36,049 nt of DNA, taken from the NCBI GenBank assembly GCA_009702525.1, contig WLHW01000002.1, forward strand, positions 1 to 36,049. The letters run 5' to 3'. Both the position numbers and the translations under genes were made by a program. This document shows, in pieces, positions 26,493 through 34,673 of this stretch. Every line of letters begins with the position of its first letter. Within the stretch, counting starts at the first letter, position 1. Below the pieces are notes generated by a model that saw only the letters and a list, made by a program, of their open reading frames with translations, was not told the origin of the DNA and searched no databases. Source of the stretch: Actinomycetota bacterium (GTDB taxonomy: Bacteria > Actinomycetota > Actinomycetes > Nanopelagicales > Nanopelagicaceae).

Positions 26493-26813
26493 GTGCACAA
26501 GTATGGCTATGTCGCGATGATTGTCTTCACAGTTGTCGGTTCATTTTGGCTGGAAGTTTTCCTAAAAGTAGGTGTACTTAAGCAGGTCAAGCGAATGCTT
26601 CTCACTATTGCCCCCGTTGCATTTCTCTTTATCGCTTGGGATAAATATGCAATCGCACATGGCCACTGGTTTTTCGACAAGGATCAGATTCTTGGAATCT
26701 ATGGACCGTGGTGCATTCCACTAGAGGAGTATCTATTCTTTATCGTGGTTCCGATTGCAGCTCTCATGACTATCGAAGCAGTTCGTAAAACCAAGAAGTA
26801 CTGGCCATTATGA
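26493..26813 (+). CDS. crtYc: Lycopene cyclase subunit CrtYc
   Basis: One half of the heterodimeric membrane lycopene cyclase of actinobacteria, which closes beta rings at lycopene ends. It has three hydrophobic helices in 106 aa, and the diagnostic loop ILGIYGPWCIPLEEYLFF, where PLEE is the conserved acidic motif. The GTG start at 26493 is supported by a -10 box at leaderless distance. The stop overlaps the crtYd start as ATGA, so the two halves are made together. Confidence 0.9.
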   Translation: MHKYGYVAMIVFTVVGSFWLEVFLKVGVLKQVKRMLLTIAPVAFLFIAWDKYAIAHGHWFFDKDQILGIYGPWCIPLEEYLFFIVVPIAALMTIEAVRKTKKYWPL

Positions 26814-27109
26814 GCTATACACAATTAGCCATAGTGGCTGTGGCAATCGCCGTTAGCTTCGATATGTATTTATTTAATACGCAGTTACTGAAGCGAAAAG
26901 TATTCTGGACTTCTTACGCAATCATTATTGGCTTTCAACTGCTTACTAACTGGTGGCTGACGTCTCGCAATATCGTGATGTATAGCCCAGATGCGATTAT
27001 AGGATTTCGTATCGCAGCAGCGCCAGTAGAAGATCTGTTGTTTGGTTTTGCCTTAGTTCTTGGAGTTATGTCTAATTGGATACGGCAAGACGTTTCACGT
27101 AGGCCTTAA
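26810..27109 (+). CDS. crtYd: Lycopene cyclase subunit CrtYd
   Basis: The partner half of the cyclase: 99 aa, three hydrophobic helices, and the matching acidic loop AIIGFRIAAAPVEDLLFGF (PVED corresponds to PLEE of CrtYc). It begins at the ATGA overlap with crtYc. Its final 38 nt overlap the end of crtB on the opposite strand. Whether this pair cyclises one end (gamma-carotene) or both (beta-carotene) cannot be told from sequence. Confidence 0.9.
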   Translation: MSYTQLAIVAVAIAVSFDMYLFNTQLLKRKVFWTSYAIIIGFQLLTNWWLTSRNIVMYSPDAIIGFRIAAAPVEDLLFGFALVLGVMSNWIRQDVSRRP

Positions 27110-27944
27110 TAAATACTTTTAACCTACGAGATGTTGAAGTCTTTGCTCTGTGATTAAAAATGTCGTAACCGATTTTTTCAACTTCATCGACGATGCCGCA
27201 GTAAAGCTCACTTGCAGCTTCAATGCATGGGCGACTTGAGGCTGACAGTAGTGCTATTCCTGGCGTGGCTTCACGTTGTAACTGTCGAACTCGTGCAATT
27301 TGAAACTTCAAAGCGCTCACGATCTGGGGTGTTAACTCGCGCGCTTCCAACATTTCTCTCGTAACACCGTGCTCTGCAAGCTCTGATATTGGTAGATAAA
27401 TACGACCTCGATCTAGATCTTCGTCCACATCTCGAATGAAATTAGCTAATTGAAAAGCTATTCCCAGTTTCTTTGCCGCTTCATAAGCTCCATCGTCGAG
27501 AACGCCAAGCACGGGCACCATTTCTAAACCAATAACTGCGGCCGAGCCATAGACGTATTCCAATAAATCCTCATAAGTTTGGTATTCCTGGATGGTTAGA
27601 TCCATGGTCATAGAGTGCAGAAACGCTTCAAAATGTGCGTGTGGGATTTCAAAAGTCTTGACTGTATCGATAAGGGCGCGACCTACAACATCATCACTTG
27701 TTCCGGTCTTCAGATCGCTCAATATTTTAGAGCCCCAAGTATTTAAGGCAGTGGCTTTTTCTTCTGCACTCAATGGCGATTCAAGATCATCGACGATTTC
27801 ATCGGCATATCGAGCAAAACCATAAAGCGCATGGACATATTTCCGTTTTGCCTCAGGTAAAAGCAGCGTAGCTAAGTAATAAGTTTTACCGTGCAATGAG
27901 TTTAATCTTTTGCACTCCTCGTACGATGCCTTGAGTTGGTCCAT
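27072..27944 (-). CDS. crtB: Phytoene synthase
   Basis: Condenses two geranylgeranyl diphosphates head to head into phytoene, the first C40 carotenoid. The two Asp-rich Mg-binding motifs are ARYADEIVDDLE (around residue 45) and NFIRDVDEDLDRGRIYLP (around 165). The FYLA-like YYLATLLLP start and QLANFIRD context fit phytoene rather than squalene synthases. Full length at 290 aa. The ATG abuts the crtI stop (TAAATG) with no gap. Last gene of crtE-crtI-crtB. Confidence 0.96.
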   Translation of the reverse strand: MDQLKASYEECKRLNSLHGKTYYLATLLLPEAKRKYVHALYGFARYADEIVDDLESPLSAEEKATALNTWGSKILSDLKTGTSDDVVGRALIDTVKTFEIPHAHFEAFLHSMTMDLTIQEYQTYEDLLEYVYGSAAVIGLEMVPVLGVLDDGAYEAAKKLGIAFQLANFIRDVDEDLDRGRIYLPISELAEHGVTREMLEARELTPQIVSALKFQIARVRQLQREATPGIALLSASSRPCIEAASELYCGIVDEVEKIGYDIFNHRAKTSTSRRLKVFIKAYVKRLAVSN

Positions 27945-29429
27945 TTACTTAACTGGACCAACGATGCGTTCGGCAGCTAAGCGACCCGAAATCAAAACCA
28001 TGGGAACGCCAACTCCTGGTTGAGTTCCAGAACCGGTGAAGACAACATTTTCAATTCCAGCTGCCATGTTGCGTGGACGAAATGGTCCAGTCTGGAAAAA
28101 AGTATGCGCACTTGCAAAAGGTGCGCCGCGCTCCATGCCTTGGGCTTGCCAATCAAGTGGCGTGGTCATTACTTCCGTTTCGATTGCATCGCCAAAACCC
28201 GTGTAACCGCGTTTTTCTAGAGTTTCGATCATGTGATCACGGTATGGCCGTGCTTGTGTGGTCCAATCAATATCTGCATCCAAGTTAGGTGTTGGAAAGA
28301 GAATGTAATACGAATGTTTTCCAGGTGGAGCCAGAGTTGGATCATCGTGGCTAGGGACAGTAACTAACACACTTGGATCACTCATGAGCTTCTTTTGTTT
28401 AATAAGCTCGTCGAAAACCCCATCCCAGGACTTACCAAAGTGAATATTGTGATGGGCGGCAAAATCAAACTTCTTTGATGATCCAACAAGCAGAGTTACG
28501 CAGGATGGTGAGTAATTTAAACGTTTAACAGACAGGGGAGTCTTACCCAATAAATCACGCCAAGCGACTGGTAAATCTGGATTGAGAATGACGGCGTCAC
28601 ATTCAATTCGCTGACCATCCTCAGTTAGAACAGCTTTAGCCCGTCCATTAGTTACTTCAATCTTAGAAACTGTGGTGCTGTACTTAAACTCAACACCATG
28701 CTTGTGGGCTGCTGCAGCTAAGGCACGCGGCACCGCATGCATTCCACCCTTAGGAAAAAAAACACCATTGACTGAATCCATGTATGCAATGACCGCATAA
28801 ATTGCAAGAGCTTGTTGCGGACTAACTCCGGCGTACATGGCTTGAAACGAATACACCTTTTGTAGTCGAGGATCCTTCATAAATTGATTAACTTTGGGCG
28901 ATAAGCGGCGGAACCCACCAATAGCAATTAAGCGTGCAAGGTTAGGCGTCAACAAATTAAGCGGGCTATCGATATTTCTATCAATAAAATCATTCATCTC
29001 GTACTTATAGAGCTTGGTAACAAAATCTACATATTTGCGATAGCCAGCAGCTTCAGCTGAACTCACTTTGGCGGCAATTTCAGCTTCCATTTCATTTGTA
29101 TCTGCATGCACGTCAATCTGAGATCCATCGTGATAGTAAGCGCGATATAAAGGGGATACCGGCATAAGTTCTAGCCAGTCATTCATATCTTCACCAACAC
29201 AACTAAATGCGTCTTGAATTAGTGAAGGCATTGTTAAAACTGAAGGACCTGTATCAAAGGCGTAACCTTGATGATTGAGTAATCCATTGCGTCCACCAGG
29301 AACTGATTCACGCTCTATGACTGTAACTTTTCGTCCTGCACCTGCTAATCGCAGAGCGGCGCTAAGGCCCGCCAGGCCAGCTCCGACAATTACAACGTGA
29401 TCAGTAGGACCTTTTACACGAGCGACCAT
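27945..29429 (-). CDS. crtI: Phytoene desaturase
   Basis: FAD-dependent desaturase that turns phytoene into lycopene in four steps. The N-terminal dinucleotide fold is VVIVGAGLAGLSAALRLAGAG, followed by ERESVPGGRNG and FDTGPSVLTMP. The C-terminal bacterial-type desaturase signature region FTGSGTQPGVGVPMVLISGRLAA is intact. Length of 494 aa is normal. It is flanked by zero-gap junctions to crtE and crtB. A second, distinct desaturase-like gene lies at 31270. Confidence 0.94.
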   Translation of the reverse strand: MVARVKGPTDHVVIVGAGLAGLSAALRLAGAGRKVTVIERESVPGGRNGLLNHQGYAFDTGPSVLTMPSLIQDAFSCVGEDMNDWLELMPVSPLYRAYYHDGSQIDVHADTNEMEAEIAAKVSSAEAAGYRKYVDFVTKLYKYEMNDFIDRNIDSPLNLLTPNLARLIAIGGFRRLSPKVNQFMKDPRLQKVYSFQAMYAGVSPQQALAIYAVIAYMDSVNGVFFPKGGMHAVPRALAAAAHKHGVEFKYSTTVSKIEVTNGRAKAVLTEDGQRIECDAVILNPDLPVAWRDLLGKTPLSVKRLNYSPSCVTLLVGSSKKFDFAAHHNIHFGKSWDGVFDELIKQKKLMSDPSVLVTVPSHDDPTLAPPGKHSYYILFPTPNLDADIDWTTQARPYRDHMIETLEKRGYTGFGDAIETEVMTTPLDWQAQGMERGAPFASAHTFFQTGPFRPRNMAAGIENVVFTGSGTQPGVGVPMVLISGRLAAERIVGPVK

Positions 29430-30506
29430 TTATGTATTCCTTTTGGTGGCAATTTTTGCCAACTCGGTTAGTAAAGAACGCCCCTTGTCATTGATTTCAG
29501 GAGCTTCAATGGCATTCAAGGACTCATTCGTTAAATTATCGATCATTATTTCCAGGGCATCTTTAGCCCCTGACGTTACAATCATTTCTTGCAAAATACT
29601 GACACCTTTATCATCTAGATCTGGCGCACCAAAGTATTTACGACTTGTCTCGCGCATCGCATCTGTTGAGCGCGCATCGGTAAGAGCAATTAAAACCGTC
29701 CGCTTACCTTCGCGTAAATCATCTCCTGTAGGTTTTCCAGTCACACTCGAATCCCCAAATACACCGAGCAAGTCATCTCTGTATTGAAAAGCTTCGCCGA
29801 GCGGCAAACCATAGCCAGACAGCGTAGACATCAGTTGTGATGAATTCTTATTGGACAGGGCAGCGCCAATATGCAAAGGGCGCTCAATTGTGTACTTGCC
29901 AGATTTATATCGGGCAATCTTAATAGAGCGATCTAAGCTCGTGCTCTTTTGTGTCTGTTCATGAATATCTAGAAATTGTCCGGCCATTAATTCAACACGC
30001 ATCTCATCATGAATAGGAAGAACATCACGTACTTGTCGTTGTGAAATGCCAGCCTCATTTAACATCTGATTCGACCACACCAGTGCAAGATCTCCTAACA
30101 AAACTGCTGCTGCTAAACCATAGGCTGGAGCAAAACCTTCTAACTCGTCTTGCACGTGAATAGATTCAAAGTGGCGATGTATCGATGGCTTTCCACGACG
30201 AGTATCAGAGCCATCCATGAGATCATCATGAATGAGTGCACATGCCTGTAAGAGTTCTAGGCTTGCTACAGCTTTGATTACTGACGTAGACATCTCATCA
30301 CCGGCACTGATGAACCCGCTGTATGCGAATAGAGGCCGCAGACGTTTTCCGCTATCTAGAACAAATGATGACAATGCTTGCGATACCGGCTTCAAATCAC
30401 TGGATATTGAGTCGAGAAAATCACTCTGTTGTTTTAAGAATCCAGATAGCTCTATATCAACGGCGTCGCGAATCTCTTGCAACTCGCTCTTGGCTACTGA
30501 ACTCAC
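29430..30506 (-). CDS. crtE: Geranylgeranyl diphosphate synthase (polyprenyl synthetase)
   Basis: Builds the C20 prenyl diphosphate for carotenoids from IPP and allylic primers. The first Asp-rich motif is IHDDLMDGSDTRRG and the second QYRDDLLGVFGD; GKRLRPLF binds IPP. A length of 358 aa, with an N-terminal extension, is usual for actinobacterial IdsA/CrtE enzymes. The start is GTG at 30506; TACCGT at -12 to -7 suggests a leaderless transcript. An alternative is coupling to a 32-codon ORF whose stop overlaps this start (GTGA). First gene of crtE-crtI-crtB. Confidence 0.93.
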   Translation of the reverse strand: MSSVAKSELQEIRDAVDIELSGFLKQQSDFLDSISSDLKPVSQALSSFVLDSGKRLRPLFAYSGFISAGDEMSTSVIKAVASLELLQACALIHDDLMDGSDTRRGKPSIHRHFESIHVQDELEGFAPAYGLAAAVLLGDLALVWSNQMLNEAGISQRQVRDVLPIHDEMRVELMAGQFLDIHEQTQKSTSLDRSIKIARYKSGKYTIERPLHIGAALSNKNSSQLMSTLSGYGLPLGEAFQYRDDLLGVFGDSSVTGKPTGDDLREGKRTVLIALTDARSTDAMRETSRKYFGAPDLDDKGVSILQEMIVTSGAKDALEIMIDNLTNESLNAIEAPEINDKGRSLLTELAKIATKRNT

Positions 30507-30601
30507 ACCGCAACGGTACCCTCACTCAGTGCCAGTCCGCACTTCGTATTAATTGGAGTTTTGCTTCCAAATAAAGCCCGCTCGGCATGAATAAAACCCA
30601 T
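30503..30601 (-). CDS. Possible 32-aa leader ORF upstream of crtE
   Basis: ATG at 30601 opens a frame coding MGFIHAERALFGSKTP and so on, 32 codons, ending in TGA that overlaps the crtE GTG as GTGA. That is the coupling seen between real genes in this window. AGGG lies about 11 nt before the ATG. No known family is recognised, and a leaderless crtE promoter inside this ORF is a competing reading, so it may be chance. Confidence 0.25.
   Translation of the reverse strand: MGFIHAERALFGSKTPINTKCGLALSEGTVAV
30513..30518 (-). promoter_or_regulatory. -10 box of crtE (leaderless type)
   Basis: The minus strand reads TACCGT at -12 to -7 from the crtE GTG. No good -35 is seen. Confidence 0.3.
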
Positions 30602-30620
30602 ATCTTGTGCACCCTAGGCT

Positions 30621-30649
30621 TTGGCCGACCAACCTATGACTTCTATACT
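30621..30649 (+). promoter_or_regulatory. Sigma-70-type promoter before the CDP-alcohol phosphotransferase
   Basis: TTGGCC (30621-30626), a 17-nt spacer and TATACT (30644-30649) form the best canonical promoter in the window. Transcription would begin about 30656-30657, leaving a leader of about 40 nt before the GTG at 30696. Confidence 0.6.
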
Positions 30650-30695
30650 ATGAATAATGCAACTGCCACCCTAGAGATTTACGGAAACCTCAACA

Positions 30696-31334
30696 GTGCT
30701 AACTAAAGAAGAGTTTTATACAAAGTGGAGCTCACTTCATGGTGATGCAGCGATTACTGGCGTCGTTGCGGGCTGGTTGAAAATTTCCTACCGCTTTGGA
30801 TTAGTTGCAACGTTGCTTAGAATTTCTCCTAATGTATTAACTCTTCTTGGTCTACTTAGTGCTGCCATGACGGCATTGACGGCCTCAACGTGGTGGGCCG
30901 TTCTGTTCTTAGTTTTTTCACTTTTTTGTGACGGGATTGATGGCAGTGTTGCAATATTCCAAAAGCGAGACAGCGCCTGGGGTGCAACCTTAGATTCAGT
31001 AGTTGATCGCATCAGTGAAGCTTTTTGGCTGTATGCACTTTATACAGTAGGGGTACCAGCTTGGCTTTCTATTTCTCTGTGGAGCATCTCAGCTTTTCAA
31101 GAGTATGCGCGCGCAAAACTTGTTTCACTGGGTGTTTCAGATATTGGAATCGTAACACCAGCTGAGCGACCAATGCGAGCTAGTTTCATTTTTATTATTC
31201 TTATACTTGCACTTCTGGATTTACCTGGAGTTGTCTTGGCTGCAAGTATTTTTCTAGTTATTCAGATTCTTAGTTTCTTGATGGTCGTTCGCTACGCGCG
31301 CCACCAATTGCATGAGCAACGATTTCTCCGCTGA
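30696..31334 (+). CDS. CDP-alcohol phosphatidyltransferase family protein
   Basis: An integral membrane enzyme of the family that joins a CDP-activated lipid to an alcohol in phospholipid synthesis. It has about six hydrophobic segments in 212 aa. The active-site motif is DGIDGSVAIFQKRDSAWG, then ATLDSVVD; all four Asp of D-xx-DG-xx-AR-x8-G-xxx-D-xxx-D are present, but the Arg after Ala is Ile. That change is unusual and may alter CDP binding. The alcohol substrate is unknown (glycerol phosphate, inositol phosphate or another). GTG start with weak GGAAA 10 nt upstream. It stands alone between two carotenoid units, and its last 65 nt overlap the end of the crtD-like gene antisense. Confidence 0.8.
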   Translation: MLTKEEFYTKWSSLHGDAAITGVVAGWLKISYRFGLVATLLRISPNVLTLLGLLSAAMTALTASTWWAVLFLVFSLFCDGIDGSVAIFQKRDSAWGATLDSVVDRISEAFWLYALYTVGVPAWLSISLWSISAFQEYARAKLVSLGVSDIGIVTPAERPMRASFIFIILILALLDLPGVVLAASIFLVIQILSFLMVVRYARHQLHEQRFLR

Positions 31335-32781
31335 GTCCAACGAGCGGTAATCCACCGCCAGGATGAGCTGAGCCTCCAACACAGTAAAGATTTTTAATTG
31401 GCGAACGGTTTTTAGCACGCATAAAAGCTGCACGAACTCCATTGCTAGAAGTTCCATAAATCGAGCCCCCTGGAGCGCCAACTGATGCTTCAAGATCAGC
31501 GGGCGTTCTAAATGTAAATGACTCAAGACGGGCACGCACTGAAATACCGCGCTCTTCTATCTGATCGATTATTGTGTTGGCATATGTGCGATTGAAATTT
31601 TCGTTGCTCCAATCAAAGCCATTTACACCATGATGCGGGGCATTAACTAAAATAGACCAGCTCTCTAGGGTCTCATCCTTAGTCATCGCAGCATCGATTG
31701 GTGCGCAGATATAGATGGTTGGCTTCTCAACGGGTGTCTTGCTAGAAAAAATGGCATCGAACTCAGCGTCGTAATTCTCTGGGAAAAGTACGGTGTGATG
31801 AGCAAGTGGTGCTGATCCATCTTTTCTAAGGCCCAGTAAAACTGTAAAGCCGGCTATAGATGGATCTGCCTTACTTAAGTTTTTGCGTACTTTCTTTAAT
31901 TTCCCTTTGTTACCTTGAATTAGCTGGTTGTAAGTAATCGCTGCATCGACGTTAGTGACGATGACATCGGCATCGATACTGCTGCCATCAGCAAGACGAA
32001 TGCCTGTGGCGCGCCCTTTGTGAGTTGTTATCTCTACAATGTTCGAGTTAAAGTGAAAATTAACCCCAACATCGACACAACGTTGATGAACTAAAGTTGC
32101 AAGTGTTCCAAGTCCACCTTTGATGTGCCAAGCTCCGAAACTCTCTTCAACAAAGGCGATAGTTGCAAGTACCGCTGGGGCTTTGCGTGGATCAGAGCCG
32201 CTGTACGTGGCATATCGGTCGAGAATGAAGCGAAGGTGTTGATCTGGCAAAAACTCATCAGCTAATTTTCGCAGCGAATTCCATGGCGCAATGGTAAAAA
32301 TATCTTTAAGAATACTTGTTCGTTTCAGAAGTGAGAGCGGTGAGCCAAGCTCTGATTCAACAAAAGGCTCCCGCGAAACGTCCCACATTTTTTCTGCTCT
32401 ACGCATCAGAGCATCCCACTGCCTAGCGACTTCATCACCATAAGAAAGTCGAATCGCATTTAGAGTATGAAACCGGGAAAGATTTGCAAACTTAACGCTG
32501 GTGCCATCGCTGAATCGATAATCAAAAGATGGGTCGACTGGAGTGATCTCACACAACATTCCTAAAGGTTTTCCAGTGCGGATAAAGAAATCCTTATAGA
32601 CGGCAGGCAATGTCAGTAATGAAGGACCAGTATCAAATGCTGATTTGCCAATCCATTCAGTTCGAAGTTTTCCACCATAGGTATCACTTGCCTCGTACAG
32701 GCTTACGTCATGCCCGGTTCGAGCCAAACGGCCGGCCGCAGTCATGCCGCCCATACCGGCACCGATTACAACGATCTTCAT
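31270..32781 (-). CDS. crtD: CrtD/CrtI-family carotenoid desaturase (probable 3',4'-desaturase)
   Basis: A second FAD-dependent carotenoid desaturase-like enzyme. The dinucleotide fold is VVIGAGMGGMTAAGRLARTG, then GGKLRTE and FDTGPSLLTLPAVYKDFF, a form typical of CrtD and hydroxyneurosporene desaturases. The C-terminal YCVGGSAHPGGGLPLVGLSGE matches the family signature. The start is moved to MKIVVIGAG at 32781, whose ATG overlaps the upstream glycosyltransferase stop (ATGA). Next to cruF- and cruG-like genes it probably adds the 3',4' double bond to a hydroxylated carotenoid end. A CrtO-type ketolase or CrtP-type oxidase is the alternative. Length is about 503 aa. Confidence 0.75.
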   Translation of the reverse strand: MKIVVIGAGMGGMTAAGRLARTGHDVSLYEASDTYGGKLRTEWIGKSAFDTGPSLLTLPAVYKDFFIRTGKPLGMLCEITPVDPSFDYRFSDGTSVKFANLSRFHTLNAIRLSYGDEVARQWDALMRRAEKMWDVSREPFVESELGSPLSLLKRTSILKDIFTIAPWNSLRKLADEFLPDQHLRFILDRYATYSGSDPRKAPAVLATIAFVEESFGAWHIKGGLGTLATLVHQRCVDVGVNFHFNSNIVEITTHKGRATGIRLADGSSIDADVIVTNVDAAITYNQLIQGNKGKLKKVRKNLSKADPSIAGFTVLLGLRKDGSAPLAHHTVLFPENYDAEFDAIFSSKTPVEKPTIYICAPIDAAMTKDETLESWSILVNAPHHGVNGFDWSNENFNRTYANTIIDQIEERGISVRARLESFTFRTPADLEASVGAPGGSIYGTSSNGVRAAFMRAKNRSPIKNLYCVGGSAHPGGGLPLVGLSGEIVAHAIGGARSERPSRN

Positions 32782-33851
32782 ACAGTGCGGCCCTTCCATT
32801 CAATAGTCCCGCGCATTACCCATGAATACACAATGAGGTAAATAAGCACGATAGATGAAATTGGATGTGCAAGCGAATCGAATAAGCGCCCTTTGCTTCT
32901 GAGTGCACTCAGAACTCGAGTTGCAACAACGAAGAGGTAGGCGATCCATCCCCATAAAGATCCGGTTAGCGCAACAACAAGAGGAGCGACACCTGTGATG
33001 AAGAGAAAGAGAATTGTAGTTAGTGAACCAAGCCCAGAACCAAAGGCCCGGTTAAGTGATTTTCCATAACCGCTTTCGATTTGGCTCCACGATGAATACA
33101 TGCGACATGTTGCAATTGAAGCTCCATTAATGACGCCACCATGGGAGCCAGATTTAATTAAATTGCGCGCTAAAAACATATCGTCTAGAACATCAGACTT
33201 AACGGATTCATATCCACCGGCCAGTAATAATGCATTTTTGCGAACCACGAAAAATTGACCATTGGCAACGGCCATCGAAGGACGTGAGGATTTCTTGGCA
33301 AGTGATAATGGAAGGGTTGCCATCCACGACCATTGCAATAGCGGCTGAATTAATCGTTCGGCAAGGGATTGAGTTAGCTGACGGGGGTAGGGGGAGACAA
33401 AATCTAGGCCTAAGTTCTTTAAAGAAGTCACTGAACGACTGATTGCATCTAGTGTTAACCGAACATCGGCATCGATAGAGACAATTATTTCACCACTGGA
33501 TGCTTCTAGAAGTTGATGTAATGCCCACGTCTTACCTATCCAGCCGAGTGGCAGTGGTGCACCTTTGATTACGCTGAAATTCTCTAAACCAACTAATTCT
33601 TGCTGAAGCAAGTTCAACGTTTCATCCTCTGAATTGTCATCTAAGAAAATGAACTCAGCTCTTTGCAAGTGATTCTGTGCCTTGAGGCACGCTACTAAGT
33701 CATGAATATTTGATGCTTCATTTCGAACCGGAACTATGACGCTAACAAACTCCTCAATAAATGCAGGGTCTTTAGGCTCAATAATCGTGATGAAGTTAAT
33801 GACTGAAATCAGGGTTATAAGTAAAACTGGCAGAGCTATTAGTAGATACAT
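32778..33851 (-). CDS. cruG: Family 2 glycosyltransferase, CruG/CrtQ-like (carotenoid glycosylation)
   Basis: A membrane-bound GT2 glycosyltransferase of 357 aa. An N-terminal helix is followed by the GT-A domain: SVIVPVRNEASNIHDLV, FLDDNSEDET and the metal-binding IVSIDADV. LLQWSWM is a Q-x-x-x-W-like acceptor-side motif, and the protein ends with three or four hydrophobic helices. This layout fits CrtQ (staphyloxanthin) and CruG (myxol 2'-fucosyl/glucosyl) enzymes. Lying between cruF- and crtD-like genes, it probably attaches a sugar to a hydroxylated carotenoid. The sugar and position are unknown. ATGA overlap with crtD, 6 nt after cruF. Confidence 0.7.
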   Translation of the reverse strand: MYLLIALPVLLITLISVINFITIIEPKDPAFIEEFVSVIVPVRNEASNIHDLVACLKAQNHLQRAEFIFLDDNSEDETLNLLQQELVGLENFSVIKGAPLPLGWIGKTWALHQLLEASSGEIIVSIDADVRLTLDAISRSVTSLKNLGLDFVSPYPRQLTQSLAERLIQPLLQWSWMATLPLSLAKKSSRPSMAVANGQFFVVRKNALLLAGGYESVKSDVLDDMFLARNLIKSGSHGGVINGASIATCRMYSSWSQIESGYGKSLNRAFGSGLGSLTTILFLFITGVAPLVVALTGSLWGWIAYLFVVATRVLSALRSKGRLFDSLAHPISSIVLIYLIVYSWVMRGTIEWKGRTV

Positions 33852-33857
33852 AAAAAT

Positions 33858-34661
33858 TTATGGCCGTCCCAGCCATCTGGCGAAGAAATAAGGCATGGCC
33901 ACCGCGCTAAAAATCGCGCCAGCAAAGAGCGCAATTCCTGGCCGGTGAAAAAAGAAAAGGTTTCCAACGACACCAGAAAAAAGTGTCCATGCCACAAAAA
34001 TATCAACCGCAGAAAATGAGGGACTTATTTTACGTCGATCACGGGGGAGCATGAGGTGCAATAAGGCGATTAATCCCATTCCAGTTAGCAGCCAGCCAAA
34101 TGTATTGGAGAGTGGAATCTCTGGTTGGAAGGGAACGTGAGCACCAGTTACTTTCCAGGTCCAACGACCAGATGTAACCATTAGTGGATCTAGGAAAAGA
34201 TCCCACGCCGCCATTGCAACTCCACCGTATAGAAAAACCCAGTTACCGGCAATACGTCTTGCAATTACAAGAACGGGATGCGCAATCATGATCCAGGCGA
34301 AAGGTACAACTAGTGGAACTGAAAATATCTGCAAGCCAAGGTCAGGTGAGTATGAATACTCACCAAATGGCCAAGATGTTGCTACTCCTATATTTTCAAT
34401 TAAAAGTGCGTAAAAAAATGTAAAACCTAAATAAGTAAAGGCATATCGTGATCCATATGCCATGATGGCGTGCAGAAGCATGGCCCCCGCGCCCCAATAC
34501 ACAACGGCAATTGTTAGTAGACGTAAAGCCTCACCATCGATAAGCGGGTATGCAATTTGAAGAGATATGGCGATTGCTAACACCGTTGCTAGCAATGCAT
34601 TCATTCGAGGCGACATACGTCCGCGGCGATTCCGGCGTGGTGAGTAATTGCGGATCGACAT
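33858..34661 (-). CDS. cruF: CruF-family carotenoid hydratase (DUF422)
   Basis: A multi-pass membrane protein of the carotenoid biosynthesis DUF422 group, 267 aa with about seven helices. CruF adds water across the 1',2' double bond of the open carotenoid end, as in deinoxanthin, myxol and bacterioruberin pathways. Visible family features are the YAFTYLGFTFFYALLIENIGV stretch, SWPFGEYSYS, VPFAWIMIAHPV, and the acidic AAWDLFLDPLMV followed by GRWTW. A basic N-terminal tail (RNYSPRRNRRGR) precedes the first helix. It lies 27 nt after the crtA-like gene, with a small hairpin in that gap. Confidence 0.85.
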   Translation of the reverse strand: MSIRNYSPRRNRRGRMSPRMNALLATVLAIAISLQIAYPLIDGEALRLLTIAVVYWGAGAMLLHAIMAYGSRYAFTYLGFTFFYALLIENIGVATSWPFGEYSYSPDLGLQIFSVPLVVPFAWIMIAHPVLVIARRIAGNWVFLYGGVAMAAWDLFLDPLMVTSGRWTWKVTGAHVPFQPEIPLSNTFGWLLTGMGLIALLHLMLPRDRRKISPSFSAVDIFVAWTLFSGVVGNLFFFHRPGIALFAGAIFSAVAMPYFFARWLGRP

Positions 34662-34673
34662 AGATATAAGTCT

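Noticed and set aside
30650-30706. 18-aa plus-strand ORF (MNNATATLEIY...) overlapping the CDP-alcohol start
   Set aside because: Its ATG lies upstream of the transcript start predicted from the TATACT box, and no Shine-Dalgarno or homology is seen.
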